Source of the DNA: Hepsetus odoe
Taxonomy: Eukaryota > Chordata > Actinopteri > Characiformes > Hepsetidae
Length of the DNA stretch: 64,000 bases
NCBI GenBank assembly: GCA_017165825.1
Contig: CM029379.1
Coordinates: 18,163,382 to 18,227,381, forward strand
Direction: 5' to 3'
Under the pieces are notes generated by a model, which saw nothing but the letters and a program-made list of their open reading frames with translations, was not told the origin of the DNA and made no database searches. A program made the position numbers and the translations under genes. Below, piece after piece: positions 45,201 to 56,065 of this stretch; within the stretch, counting starts at the first letter, position 1; each line of letters starts with the position of its first letter.

Positions 45201-45997
45201 CCCAGCGGTGCTCAGCTTTATACACCCGATTATATCTTATTTTCTCTATTTCCCCCTATTTCCCAACTCAAATGTCGTTATCTCAATTTCTAGCCCTGCA
45301 ATTGGTAAAGGCTCTAACTGATCAGTATTTTTAACAAGGTGAACAATCACAGCTTCTGGTAAGTGTTCTGATGAATAAAAGTATTCATAAAATCCACTAT
45401 AGGTAGTGGTTGCACCACCATACATTTATCGCACTGAATGCACATTTAAAATAAAAATGGTATTTATATATTATCAGTTATTGAGTTATTGTTTGTGTGA
45501 GCCATTACACCTCTAATTCAAGATTGTTATTCCCAAGGCAGCAATATTCTTTCTTAATTTCCAGCCATGACTTTGCCAATAGACAGCCTAATTCCCCTCA
45601 TGAAGAAACAGATACAGATGACTAGCAAAAGGTGAAGGAATGAGGGGTGCCCCAATGCTTTTGCACAGTACTGTATAAATCAATTTCATGTTTCAGTATG
45701 CGCATTGTTATCGTTTGGTTTAACACAAAACTACTGAGACATTTTCAAATAGTTCAATATTACACCCTCAACTCGTGAATTCCTTTCTCGCCTGTTACTT
45801 ATCATAAACCTCATGCACAAATAAATGGTAGTGCTTTTCTTGGCAGGTATCATATCATAGTGACTGCACTGGTGTACCTGCTGCCACTAGTGGTGATGGG
45901 GATTACCTACACTATAGTAGGGGTGACACTGTGGGGAGGTGAAATCCCTGGAGACTCGTCAGACAACTATCACGGTCAGCTACGTGCCAAGAGAAAG
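33343..45997 (+). CDS. tacr3: Tachykinin receptor 3-like (neurokinin-3 receptor) GPCR, exons 1-3 (3' end outside the window)
   Basis: Exons 33343-33710, 44634-44822 and 45847-45997 join in frame (708 nt, 236 aa). Class A GPCRs of this family bind tachykinins (neurokinin B for NK3) at the plasma membrane and couple mainly to Gq. Visible: glycosylation sequons at N6 and N13, TM1 (25-53), TM2 (61-86), Cys98, TM3 ending DRY at 122-124, the family loop PLKPHLSATATK, TM4 (140-160), Cys173 (expected disulfide partner of Cys98), TM5 (189-213) and start of loop 3 with GGEIPGDSSDNYHGQ and AKRK. LAFSDASMAAFNTLVNF, TAIAVDR and MGITYTIVG favour TACR3 over TACR1 and TACR2. IIHPLKP (human TACR3 has D for H) and a short N-terminus (about 25 residues before TM1, against about 85 in human) suggest one of the fish TACR3 paralogues. 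Exons for TM6, TM7 and the tail were not found. Confidence 0.92.
33711..33770 (+). repeat. (GT)n/(GC)n repeat beginning at the exon 1 splice donor
   Basis: GTGTGTGTGTGCGTGTGTGTGC-type alternating purine-pyrimidine repeat starts at the donor GT itself and runs about 60 bp. Confidence 0.95.
33851..34138 (+). repeat. (ATCC/ATTC)n tetranucleotide array with a 97-bp tandem duplication
   Basis: Repeated CATCCATC and CATTCATT words fill this tract in intron 1. CTGAGTGGAGAATATCCATC occurs at 33851 and again at 33948 with matching downstream sequence, showing duplication of a roughly 97-bp unit. Confidence 0.9.
34374..34436 (+). repeat. (GT)n microsatellite in tacr3 intron 1
   Basis: About 30 bp of pure GT followed by interrupted GTGGGTGGGTGCGTGTGT. 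Confidence 0.95.
34440..35494. other. tacr3 intron 1, no recognised features
   Basis: AT-rich intronic sequence. Several overlapping short open frames lack coding character. No repeat family was recognised. Confidence 0.35.
35495..35885 (+). mobile_element. RTE-like LINE 3' end (best preserved copy in the window)
   Basis: The frame from 35550 encodes a 97-residue endpiece: MDRIRNEYIRGTAQVGRFGD, FWFGHVQRRDEDYIGRR, then KMELPGKKRRGRPPKRRF and a DRKKWKWMISCGDP end. After the stop come GGGAGCAGTCGAAAGAAG and a (GAA)n tail. It is 5'-truncated, as usual for non-LTR elements, and sits in tacr3 intron 1 on the gene's strand. Confidence 0.85.
36213..36415 (-). mobile_element. tRNA-derived SINE, second family
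   Basis: The minus strand reads GGGGTGGTGGTGGTCTAGTG (head and A-box), GGTTTGAATCCCACC (B-box), AGCACTACCACCACTGGG, AACCCTGAGTTGCTCCAGG and a 3' end TGCTAAATGCC-like. A + copy lies at 37499-37703. Confidence 0.75.
36416..37498. other. tacr3 intron 1, no recognised features
   Basis: AT-rich sequence. Short open frames at 36717-37271 have no identifiable domains. Confidence 0.35.
37499..37703 (+). mobile_element. tRNA-derived SINE, second family
   Basis: GGCGGTGGTCTAGTTGTAGG, B-box GGTTCGAATCCCACC, GAGTTGCTCCAGGGGGACTG, and the 3' end TAAATGCCGTAAATGTAAA. It matches 36213-36415 in reverse orientation and a decayed copy at 57500-57670. Confidence 0.82.
37704..38960. other. tacr3 intron 1, no recognised gene
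   Basis: It contains a diverged repeat-like segment at 37955-38005 similar to 28285-28330. Nothing else was identified. Confidence 0.35.
38961..39196 (-). mobile_element. tRNA-derived SINE (TCACTTTCACTT-tail type)
   Basis: The minus strand has GTGGCCTTGTGGTTAGGGAC (head), GGTCATGGATTCGAATCCC (B-box), GCCCTGAGGTACCCTTGAGC and the tail GTTTCACAATGAC then CACTTTCACTTCA. Confidence 0.82.
39646..40119. mobile_element. Decayed non-autonomous DNA transposon
   Basis: The left end reads GTTCAAAAGTATGTAGACA and the right end TTTTTGGCCATATAGTGTA, approximate inverted repeats of a common fish family whose ends read CACTATATGG(A/C)CAAAAGTAT. The interior (CTTGCTGGACATCCCCTTTA, GGGTGTGTCCTTGATTTTAT) fits the same family from memory. 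It is non-coding. Confidence 0.55.
40120..42150. other. tacr3 intron 1, no recognised gene
   Basis: Ordinary AT-rich intronic sequence with short open frames only. Confidence 0.35.
42157..42320 (+). repeat. (GATA)n and (GACA)n microsatellite
   Basis: About 160 bp of GATA units with GACAGACA and GGACAGACT interruptions. The open frames on its minus strand (YLSIYLSI...) are translations of the repeat. Confidence 0.96.
42321..44600. other. tacr3 intron 1, 3' part
   Basis: No gene. A GC-richer stretch at 43270-43440 carries GCTAATTAGCTAATAC and is listed separately as a weak regulatory candidate. A GT/T-rich run (44604-44632) precedes the exon 2 acceptor. Confidence 0.35.
44634..44822 (+). CDS. 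tacr3: tacr3 coding exon 2 (intracellular loop 2, TM4, extracellular loop 2)
   Basis: The acceptor is GTTTGTGTGTAG within a GT-rich run. It encodes YMAIIHPLKPHLSATATK, TM4 ending VVLAFPLCFF, and KRTLCYVAWPRP with the loop-2 cysteine. Phase 2 in and out. The donor is CAT|GTAAGA. Confidence 0.94.
44823..45846 (+). other. tacr3 intron 2, with a solo transposon end
   Basis: GT-AG intron of 1024 bp. At 45645-45675 it carries GGGGTGCCCCAATGCTTTTG followed by CACAGTACTGTA, a terminal inverted-repeat sequence of a Tc1-like family; its partner end was not found. Confidence 0.6.
45847..45997 (+). CDS. tacr3: tacr3 coding exon 3 (TM5 and start of loop 3)
   Basis: The acceptor is TTCTTGGCAG. It encodes YHIIVTALVYLLPLVVMG, then ITYTIVGVTLWGGEIPGD and LRAKRK. 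It ends phase 0 at AAG|GTAAGC, matching the family junction before VVKMM. That next exon is not seen downstream. Confidence 0.94.
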
Positions 45998-46084
45998 GTA
46001 AGCAGTCTGGTTTTAATCTTCTGGCAGATTTCTTGGATTTAGTGATTGCTATAAGCCAGTATGGAGTGTCAGGTTACGATTTAC

Positions 46085-46375
46085 GGTTTATTCACAGTGA
46101 GAAGGTCCCAGATTTGATTCCCAGGCAGGACGGGGTCCTTTCTTTGTGGAGTTTGCATGTTCTCCCTGTGTCCATGAGGGTTTTCCCTGATAGCTCCGGT
46201 TTCCTCTCACCATCCAAAGACATACATATAGGTGGACTGGAGATGCTAAATTGGCCATAGGGGTGTGTTTGTGTATGTGTGTGTGTGTGTATGTCTGCCC
46301 TGCAATGGACTGGTGAACAGGGTGTGTTCCCACCTTTTGCACTGAAAATGAGTGAGTGAGTGAGAGAGTGAGTTG
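46085..46375 (+). mobile_element. Dispersed fish repeat fragment with internal (GT)n
   Basis: GGAGTTTGCATGTTCTCCC, GTTTCCTCTCACCATCCAAA, GGAGATGCTAAATTGGCC, then (GT)n and CCTGCAATGGACTGG, ending GAAAATGAGTGAGTGAG. This word order occurs widely in fish genomes. An inverted decayed copy lies at 21075-21255. Confidence 0.65.
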
Positions 46376-46719
46376 TTTTGTGGAGTGATGCCACACAAGA
46401 AGCGCCCAAACTGGGGACGATTATACCACCTGCGGTACACCCAATCATATTCGTTATTCGCCAGCAATTTCTGACATTTACACTTCATTTAATCTTCATT
46501 TAATTTCATTATCTGGCAGCACAAGTAAACAGGGCCTGACACAAACACCTCCTTCACTCCCGCACTCCACTCTGGCCTTTATGAAATTGCTTTGAGGGAA
46601 TCTGAGTTTAATTAAAAGCTTTTCTTTTATTTAATCTAATCAAAATTCTGATGATCAGAAAGTGGTCTGCAAATTTTGCACCAAGGTGATTCCTTTGGAA
46701 AATATAGTAATAATAAAGA

Positions 46720-46758
46720 AATTAGGGGTGGCTCAAGACTTTTTACACAGTACTATAC
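46720..46758 (+). mobile_element. Second solo terminal repeat of a Tc1-like family
   Basis: TTAGGGGTGGCTCAAGACTT followed by TTTACACAGTACTATA matches the end at 45645-45675 in the same orientation. No matching opposite end was identified. Confidence 0.45.
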
Positions 46759-46759
46759 A

Positions 46760-49700
46760 ACGTGAGTATTTTTCCAAAAAGCCATTAAGCAATATTAAAA
46801 ACCCTTATTAATATCATTTTCACAGGTGTGTATTTGTGAGTACAGTTTGCAGCCTGCTGTAAGCCGGGGCATCTTGTACACAAAACTGAAGTGCTTCATG
46901 TTGTTGTGTTGCTAAGTGGCAGCAACTGAGATGTGCACTGATCTGCAGAAGTGGATTTTGTTATTCATTGGTCATAATACAGCTGCACATATGCACATAC
47001 ATGTGCCTCCAGAGAGAACTAGACCCATAATGCAGGCTTTTCAACCATCTAATCCATTATATAATTATACCGTGCATATGGTTTGTTGTATTTCATGCAT
47101 CACAAACATATTTGACACAGTTCGGGGCATTGATTTTACAATCTGAACAGAAATTTAACATCTGAGGGAGAACAGGACTGGAAAAAAAGAAGGACTTTTT
47201 CCATTTTGTGTAAAGAGTGTAAAGATCATCCACCTTATGTCACTTTCTGTTCAAGCCTAGAATCATTTGTGAATAGTTTTTTTCAACAGTGAATTTGTTA
47301 ACTCTTGCGTAGAGTGTAAAGGTTTGTCACGTTTATGACACTGTGCATGGGATTTGGCTACAGATTCAGTCAAACTGGCTATAGTCATGAAGTAAACAAT
47401 GAGAGGCAGTCTAGGATCGCGGGGTGGTCTTTTTTCTAGTTATGATCATGGTTAAATTTGCGTATAACTATTTTGGACAGGGATGTGTAATTGATGTTGA
47501 GCAACATTTTTCCTTTTTTTATGTTTAATGTTTCAACTGATATATTGGAGGGATATTTTGATCGGCATTTCTGCATATTAGACATATTAACAGTGTTAAA
47601 TGTTATGATGCCCTTAAACATAGTAAGACCTTCTCAATTTCACACCAAAGCTTTCAATTCTTGTGTCTACATACTTAAGACTATTGCTGCTTTGCTGTGA
47701 AACCTTTTGACACGCCTTTTCTTTCTGAGTGTGAGACCTACCCGAGGCAGCAGTGAGCACAGTAGCCTGCTAGGGTGCATCTCGCCCTCCTTCTGAGAAA
47801 CCCTACTCATGGGCCTTAAGTGCTGTCCTGCTGAGGAAGTGTGTTCACACATAAACACCTACAAGATGGAGCACTATATTGTAGATCAGTAAAAAAAAAA
47901 AATCAGGAGCTGTTCTGCTGAGCCCAAAATGCCACATTGAGATTTTGGGGGGACAGCATGAGAAGGTAATAAGCATCAAATTAGAGCAGCAAATAAGCTT
48001 TAAAATGTTTTTCTTTTAGGCTTTTACTATATGACAGCATGACTACATGACAAAAATAATTTTTTTAAAAGTCAGAGTGAAGTCAAGACTTACTTTCTAA
48101 CTGACACTTCATAATCAGCTGAAGGAATCAGCAAATGTACATAAACAGAAATGTTTAATAATGTATAAATCAGAGTGTACAATAGGCTTACAGAAAATAA
48201 ATGCTAACAGTATCATTGACACAATTCCTTGCAGTCAAATAACTTATTCGTTGAAGCTCTAAAAACCAAAATCAATCTTCGTAACCTACCCATTGCTTAG
48301 TTGTGTCCTATTGTATCTGTTTTTCCCAGTTCTTTATTTTCTATTTGTTTCATACATGCATAACAGTGTGCTCACTTGCTGGAGGAACTGAGAGCAGTTC
48401 ATTTAAAATAGAGAATTACTTAAACCTCCTTAACAGGCATTCATACACTAAATTAATGCCATGAATTATGGGAAGCTAACATAAGTTTTACTTGTATTAG
48501 ATGGTGTGAAATCACTGACTTCTGTCGACATGCTGGAAGTGATTACATATGTTTAACATGTTTTATACGTTGACGGCATTTAAATTAGTGCAATTGGGTT
48601 ATGATAAAAAAAGGTTTACATATTCAAGGTTTCTGGCACTGACTCAGAGTTGAATGTTTAAAGACAACCTCAATCAAATCTAGATTTTAAGGAGCTACTA
48701 GCAAAAAAGTCCTTTAAGAGGGGGAATGCCTTAAGGATAACAGCAGGGGTTCTCCCAAGGGCAAGTGCAGAGGGAACTCTAGGTGTGGCCTTCTTTTCCA
48801 GAATCAGAATGCAGACAGATAAACAATCTTTGGATATGTGGCTCCCGTGTGTTGAAAACTGAAACAGAACAAACAGAAAAAACCTCAGAGGGAGATTTAG
48901 AGGATTCCTGTTGAGAAGCCTTTAAGAATTCCAAACCAGTGATTGAATTAAGTGAAGCATAAACATAAATCACCCAAAGCACATTCACTGCCAAAAATGC
49001 AGTGGCTGTTGGATCATTTTGTATTCAACCTCAGCTCAATTGCAGCCAGGTATTTCTTTAAGTGAGACGAATGTGCTTTTATCTTCTGCCATTTTAAAAT
49101 GTTTCTAGAAGAAAAAAAAACTTGTTTACTTGACAGCAGTCAGTCTTTAATCCCTATACTTCTTAACTCTTAGCAGGAGGATATGTTACGGTTGCTTCAG
49201 TTCCTCAGTCAAATCTCTACGGCTTCTGTCATCCTCACAATAACTCAAGCCGAGCTGTTGCTTTCATAAACACTTTTTCGTAGCTTTGTTCTTAGGGACA
49301 GGACTGCCATCAGGGTTGATTTTGCGTCCACAGGTGGTGTCAGGGGTTATTTCCATCCACTCCCACACAGCTTTCAAAAAGCTTCACTCAGATCTTAGTG
49401 TAATAAAGCCTTGGTGGGTCTAATATGTCCTACTCTCTGCATATCCTACATTGGCAATCAATGTGGGTTGCCACTCAGAGCTTTCTGGCCTGGCAAGAAG
49501 TAATGTCCTTCATTACAGCTGCTGGAAATGATAGAGCTCTCTGCTTCGATCTGCGCTTGCCTGGCTCAGATGGGTCCCTTTTCTCTATTAGTAGCTAGTT
49601 AGGAGTGCTAGTGCATTTGCGTGTATAAGACTGTGTAAAGAGGCAGGCGAATCTCAAATGGGCAAAATTGCCCCACTTCCCCTTTTCCACTGGGGTAATT

Positions 49701-52311
49701 AAGAAGCTCAGAAGCAGAGACATCTTTTATGGCCTTTGGAATGATTCTTAATTACAGTGGGAGATGTATCTCTCTGTGGTGAGATTAGAGAGCCTTTGGA
49801 GCGTACATAGATCTAAAGGTGGTCAAAGGAAGGAGTGGGTGTCAGGTTTTCTCAGTTTCCTTTGTTTGATTTTTCTCAGGGACTTTAGGGGAGGAATGAA
49901 CTGTGATTTTTTGTCCACGACAAAGAACAACTGAACATAAAGACCAGAAGGTTTTAAGATTTAGCATTTAAGAATATAGAGCATACAGTGTGACTGACCT
50001 TTCCTCCATTCACCTCTCTAATCCTTTCAGGTCTTCTTATTGTCCAGATTCTTGCCCTTATGCAACACTGGACATTTTTTCAAACATGCCTGATGGCCTA
50101 CTTAGACACTCTTTTTTTTGTTTTAATGCTACCTCAATGGCTCACTGAGGCATTACTTCATGGGTCAGTGGCAATTTTCTCACACTTAGTCTTGTTTTAC
50201 TGATAAAATTGTTCTCATGAGCACTTCATTCATTCATTATCAGGATTCATTATTGTTATTCCTTATTATTGGGTGTTTCTTCAAACCCAAATTGAACTTA
50301 AACTGGTTTGAAACCGCTTTTTTTTTGCAGAATTCTGTAAACCAGACATCAAGTGGAATTAGCGTAAGAAAGCTGGGAAATACATTTATAGCAAAAATAA
50401 TGGAATGTAGTTTTAAACTACAAGAAGAAATGTTTGTAGTCACAATAATTTATAGATAAATAGACTATATAAATAGACTTTTTCTGAATCTGAGTTTGTG
50501 TAGATCATTTTAACAGGGGCTGCATGATGGTATTGGAATCATACTGGTATGTCAAGATATTTGCTGGAAAAATAATATCAGCATAGGACAGAGATTTAAA
50601 TTTCGACTGATATTTACAACTAATATTTTTACAATTATCACACTCTGGAAGATCAAAATGAACAGGTTGTGCTTTAATACCCAGCAAACCTGGGTACCTG
50701 TTTTCTATACCCTCCCCTTTAACTTCCATTTAGCTTGTCTGCCTGATTTCAAAATTAATGAAAAAGCAAATAAGTAAAGTAATATGCTTTCTTCAAAGAT
50801 GATCAAACTGTGTTTATTTAGAATGCATAACCTCTATAAAAAATAAAATGTTTAATTTACTGCTCTGTAAAGTGATCCAGAGCTACCAGAGCTTTGCTCT
50901 AAGAAAGAAAGATTAGTAAACTCTTACCTAGAGCAGAAATTAAAGAATACTCTCAAATAACAAACCAAGCAGTTTCTGCGAAAGTTGTTGTTTTCGGTCA
51001 GCCGAGGTGACCCGAGTCTACTCTGGGCTTTTGGGATATCGATTTCTTGTTCTCGTTCCCTCTCTCACTTTCCCTCTTTGCTCCGTGTTGCCGGATACAT
51101 TCTCTGCTTAAAATTATCCAAAGAAATTTTTGCAATTTCCAAACACAATGATGCCAAACAAACGATTTGTTGGGGACTTGTTTGGGACTGAAGGCTTTTT
51201 TTTTAACTGCCTAATTCAATTAGGTGCTTTCAGAAAATTAAGCTCCACATTTGTATTCTGAACAAATCTTTAAAGTTTTAATGGCGATAACTTTTGTTCT
51301 GTGATGAAAAGGGATAAAAATGTAGCTACAGGTGCTCCAGTACCTGTGAAAAAAGCTCTCAGTTGAAAATAAATGTTCCATAGTGTACTATTGTTGTAAG
51401 GTAATTGAGCTGTGCTGAGATAATTATGGATTTGGCTGAGATGGAAGAGTAATTGAGTAGATTATAGTGTGTGTGGAAGAACAAACACAGTTTGATCCAT
51501 GGTAGAAATCTAGCACATATGAATTCCTATATCCTTTTCTAAATCAAATTGTTTCTCTGCATTACTGCAGTTTGATGCCAAATTCCAACATTTTCTTTCC
51601 TGTATTCTGTTTTCTTGAAGTTTGGGTGTGTTTATTAATCAAATACATTAGTCATATTTCATTTCAGATAAACATTTTCTGAGGTCTCCTTTGCCTTAGT
51701 GTTAAGCACATTTTTCTGTCACTGTGCCTCAAGGGTATAAAAATGCACCATAAGGACTGGGGAGCAAGCAAAGCTCTAAGAGTGTTTATATACTACATGG
51801 AATTCTTCTATTAAAAAAAGTGAGTTTTCCATGGGCTCGTTAAGACTAGAGGCTTTTTAAAATGAATAGTCGATCACTGTCAACTGGCAGCAAGCAAAAA
51901 ATGATAGCGAAGTAAAAAGAGATATTCAGAATAATCATCATATGCAATCAACCCTGGTCCCCTGCTGTATTAGATAGGGTCAAAATGTGCTTTCTTTATC
52001 TCTCGCTTGCTTCATTTTTTGCAAATAAGCTCTGGAACCATTCTGAGGCGACCTGGTGAAATGAAAGAATCAATGCCTCATTATGCAGTCTCTAAGTTGT
52101 TTGTCCTCTTGAATCACCGCAGACGGTCTTACTTGAACATGCTGATAGTGGCATCTATTTCCTCTCTCAAGCCCACAAATGATAGGACGCGGGTGTGAAT
52201 TATATTGCTTGGAGATTTTTGCTAATTTTTAGATCCTGAACTTGAGCCATTGAGAAGCTGCATTTGAAAAAGCCAACAGAATACAACAACATGCACCTTG
52301 GCTTTAAGATG
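46760..52311. other. tacr3 intron 3, no recognised gene
   Basis: Long AT-rich stretch with no exon bearing TM6 or TM7 motifs and no SINE or LINE copy that I could recognise, which makes it the longest repeat-poor block in the window. The interval 49640-49810 is GC-richer with TAATTAAG and TTAATTAC words. Confidence 0.4.
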
Positions 52312-52316
52312 CACTG

Positions 52317-52544
52317 GAGCAGTGGTGGCCTAGTGCTTAAAGAGTTGGCCCCAGGATTATAAGGTCATGGGTTCAAATCCCAGACCAGTAGGTTGCCCTG
52401 AGGTACTCTTGAGCAAGGTATTGTCTCCATCACTGCTCCCCAGGCATTTTAAATAGCCTCCCCCTCCTGCAAGGTGTGTGTGGGTGAAATTCACTGTGTC
52501 TCATTGTGTGCTGTGTTTCACAATGCCAAAATACTCAGTTTCAC
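52317..52544 (+). mobile_element. tRNA-derived SINE (TCACTTTCACTT-tail type)
   Basis: AGCAGTGGTGGCCTAGTGC, B-box GGGTTCAAATCCCAG, GTTGCCCTGAGGTACTC, CATCACTGCTCCCCAGGC, and the tail TTTCACAATGCCAAAATACTC. Confidence 0.82.
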
Positions 52545-53126
52545 ATTCAAAAAAAGGTTAGTTCTAGGAGTACTTAAATAGTCGTCAGAGCAAGATTTTA
52601 CAGATGTCCAGGAGAGTAGTCACACTCTTATTATGAGCATTTCCCATAGCAACGTTATGCAAAGTTGGTCTTACCACTACCGAAACCCTATCTGGGTCTC
52701 AACAGTAAGTAAGATGGTTAATCTCAGGAGGTTCTGAAGCCCCAACCTAACCCTTCATAATCAAACACTCTTCCAGGTGACCTAAGGGCAGAACTGCCTG
52801 TAGGCTAGAAAACTGTTGTGTGCCTATCAAGTCTCTATGGATGTGAGTCACTGCCTCTGCATTTGCACTGTCCAAATCCAATTATGCATGCAATTATTCT
52901 CACAGGGACTGTCATAATACAATATGTGTAGACTGATTTGTTTTGCAGGCAAATGTTTTAATGTGGCCTAAGACCTATTTCAAGGTGTTAGAGCATTTAT
53001 TTAGCCAGTTTGGACAGCACAGCAATGTGTTCCACAATTGTTGCAACACAGGTGGCACCACCAGCTCAGGGCTAGTCAAAATACTCTCCCACAGAAATGG
53101 ATGGTCCCAGATGTTGTAGTGATCAG

Positions 53127-53371
53127 GGCAGCGGTGGCCTAGTGGTTAAGGAGTTGGCCCCAGAATCAGAAGGTCATTGGTTCAAATCCCAGACCAGTAG
53201 GTTACCCTGAGGTACCCTTGAGCAAGGTACCATCCCCATCACTGTTTCCTGGGCATTTGGCTGCCTCCTGCTGCACGTGTATGGGTTAAATGCAGAGGTG
53301 TAATTTCATGGTGTTTCACTGTGTGCTGTGCTGTGATTCACAATGACAAGAATGTTCTTTCACTTCATTTG
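53127..53371 (+). mobile_element. tRNA-derived SINE (TCACTTTCACTT-tail type)
   Basis: GGGCAGCGGTGGCCTAGTGG, B-box GGTTCAAATCCCAG, GTTACCCTGAGGTACCC, and the tail GACAAGAATGTTCTTTCAC. It lies 580 bp from the previous copy in the same orientation. Confidence 0.85.
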
Positions 53372-54002
53372 ATCACATTAACAGATTATGAGAAAAAAGA
53401 AAAAATTCTCTTTGTTTATGTGCGCTAGGCTTGAGGTGGATTAGCTTTTTTGTTTGGTCTTCCTAAGTTACTAGAGAGACTGCATGAATAACATGATTAA
53501 AATATAGAATTGCCATTTTTTATCAGTATTATCCTCCAGTCAACAGATAAATCCAAAGCATTTTGATGAATAACAGCAGGTATGGTGTCTCATGACAAAT
53601 AATAAAATGAAGGAATTAAAAATCAATGAGTGTGTTCAATATATAGCCAAAAAACGTTTACTATTATCTAGTTATCTTCATTTAGGTGAACTAATTCCAT
53701 TAAGTTTGTAACTCCAAGTTTGACAGGTTATGTTCACAGTCCAAATTTTTACATGTAATCCTGGAAAGGTGTCACTTAGTGCATCCCTTAGTGATTGACC
53801 TACCTAAGGTTCAGATGATGAATCCTGAATAAACCTAAGGGATTTTTTCTTTAGCTGACCAGTCCAGTTGTGGATCAGCAGGCTAGTGAAAACAACCAAG
53901 AAGGAGTGTTGATGGAAAAATTACTGGTATGTGAATAAAAAGAACAATATGCTGGAGGATCAGTGATAAAAGTATAGATGCATTTTGAGAAATTAATTTA
54001 AA

Positions 54003-54230
54003 ATCATCATCACCACCATCACCATCACACAATCATCATCATAGTCCCATTCTCACCACCATTATCATCGCCATCAATGTCGTCATCTCCAACATGCTAT
54101 ACCACTTATCAGGGACTTATCAAGAAAAACGTAAGGAACTGGGTTGCCATGGTTTAAGCATTATTGTCCTCACCATTATCATTATCATTATCATCGCCAG
54201 CATCACCATCACCATCATCTTGTTGTGTCT
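54003..54230 (+). repeat. (CAT/ATC)n microsatellite split by a duplicated unit
   Basis: ATCATCATCACC-type trinucleotide tracts at 54003-54090 and 54170-54225 flank a 67-bp unit (54104-54170) repeated at 54231-54296. Confidence 0.9.
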
Positions 54231-54296
54231 CTTATCAGGGACTTATCAAGGAAAATTAAGGAACCTGGGTTGCCATGGATACAGTATTATTGTCCT

Positions 54297-55544
54297 TTTT
54301 AGCCTGGAAACCTAAATTACCTCAATGTGACAGTTTCCCAAATATCGTTCAGCCTTACTGCATAATATCTTGAGGAGATTAGGTTGGGCCCTGGTGCCAA
54401 ATGCCTGGTGTCAGCAATGATTAGTCATGCTTAGTAACTGTTAGCATGGAACTAATATCCGCATGAGTTGTGACCCCCAGGCAGGCGCGCAGGCTTGGGC
54501 AGCTCCATCTGAACAGCAGCGCGATGCAGGCTCCATCTCATAGCAGTGTTAAATTATTTAGAAATGTGACATAATTGAATAAATGAAGCCTAACACCCCA
54601 GACCGAGGTTTGGAAATAACTTGTCCGCCCTGTGGTGTTGGCTCTGCTCGAAGCCACGTTCTTCCAAGTGTGTGACCACTTGCTGTCTGGCTGGCCTTCG
54701 CTTCACATACTGATATGTGTCTCTGAACACTCCATGTTGGCAAACACAAGTAAACATGTTCCCAATGCTCTTCCCATCCTCCACCGTTTGTTCAGCTCTC
54801 TAGATACTGCACAATTCAGCACTATTATATATTCTAAGAACTGCATACTTAAAGATGCAGGAAAACACTTTAGGTTTGTTCCTTGTAGTGAGTTCGTCAT
54901 GAAAAAATAATTCAACCGGGGTATTAAAGCGCAAAATATTTTTTTGTTGTTTTATACATGACATTGTCTCGTACAAAAAATCAGGGCTCCTCTGTAAATA
55001 ATAACCATTTTGTTATGATGATATCTGGTTTTGCTAAATGTACAAATGAGCTCTGTGTACTTTGAGCATCCTGATCTCTATTCCATATGTATGTTTAAAA
55101 TAAAAATAAATTCCAATAACAAGAAAAGGTTTCTGGTTAAATAAATTTAAAAAAAAAAAAAAAAAAATTATAAGAACAAAAAGTCACAGGTTGTGTTATT
55201 AACTTTATGTATTTAAACAGAAATGCATTTGTCTAATGTGCTCATATTCTTCCCTTCAGAAATATTTATCATTTTAAAAAAATCTAGAAATAAAATAGTT
55301 TCAATAGACTGAACACAGTTTTGGAGTCTGCACATTGCACACACTGAGAGTATACATCAGAAATATGAAACACAGTCAATAGTTTAGACTCCTCTTGCTC
55401 TTGTTTCCTCTGCTCATGTATTGTTGTTGAAATGAAGGCTCTCTAGGGAAACAAGGCAAGCTTCTCACTTTGCTGTTACTTTTCTACACAGTCATTTATT
55501 GGAGTGGGAGCATCCTGGGAACAGGGTGGGCACTGTACAAATTA
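54297..55544. other. tacr3 intron 3, no recognised gene
   Basis: It includes a poly(A) run at about 55149-55167. Nothing else was identified. Confidence 0.35.
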
Positions 55545-56065
55545 AGTACCAATAATAACAGGAGTAATGGGAAGTGCAGAAGAGAGCTAAAGACTGTAGA
55601 AAGGTTGGAATGAGTGGAGAAGAGTGGCAGGATTGATACGTGACAGACATTATTTATTATTAAATGTTATAAAGACGGAGACGGTGTGGCGCTAACAAAA
55701 CGGAAGGAGTGACGGGGATGGACAGAATTAGGAATATATGAGATGGACATGCAGAAAGACGAATGTAGAGAAGTGAGATTGCATTGGGTTGGGCATGTAC
55801 AGAGGAGAGATGAGGATTATATTGGGAGAAGGGTGTTTAGGATGTGTTGAGAGAGGACATCCAGTGTGGAAGAGATAAGCTGTAGATACAGCTTATAGAT
55901 ACAGCTGTCCCTGTAACGCCCAAATTTCCCATTCGTGGGATAATAAAAGATTACTCTACTCTACTCTAAGCAGAGAACAGAAATAAGCAGAGGACAGGAA
56001 GAAATGGAGATGATCCACTGCAGAGACCCATAACAGGAGCCATTGAAAGAAGAAGCAGAAGAAGT
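55545..56065 (+). mobile_element. Decayed RTE-like LINE 3' region with a nested second LINE end
   Basis: Words GGATGGACAGAATTAGGAAT, TTGCATTGGGTTGGGCATG, AGAGGAGAGATGAGGATTAT and a GATGATCCACTGCAGAGAC end follow the LINE copy at 35495-35885. At about 55875-55972 it is interrupted by CCCTGTAACGCCCAAATTTC, GTGGGATAATAAAAGATT and a (CTACT)n tail, resembling the 3' end of another fish non-LTR element. Confidence 0.7.
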
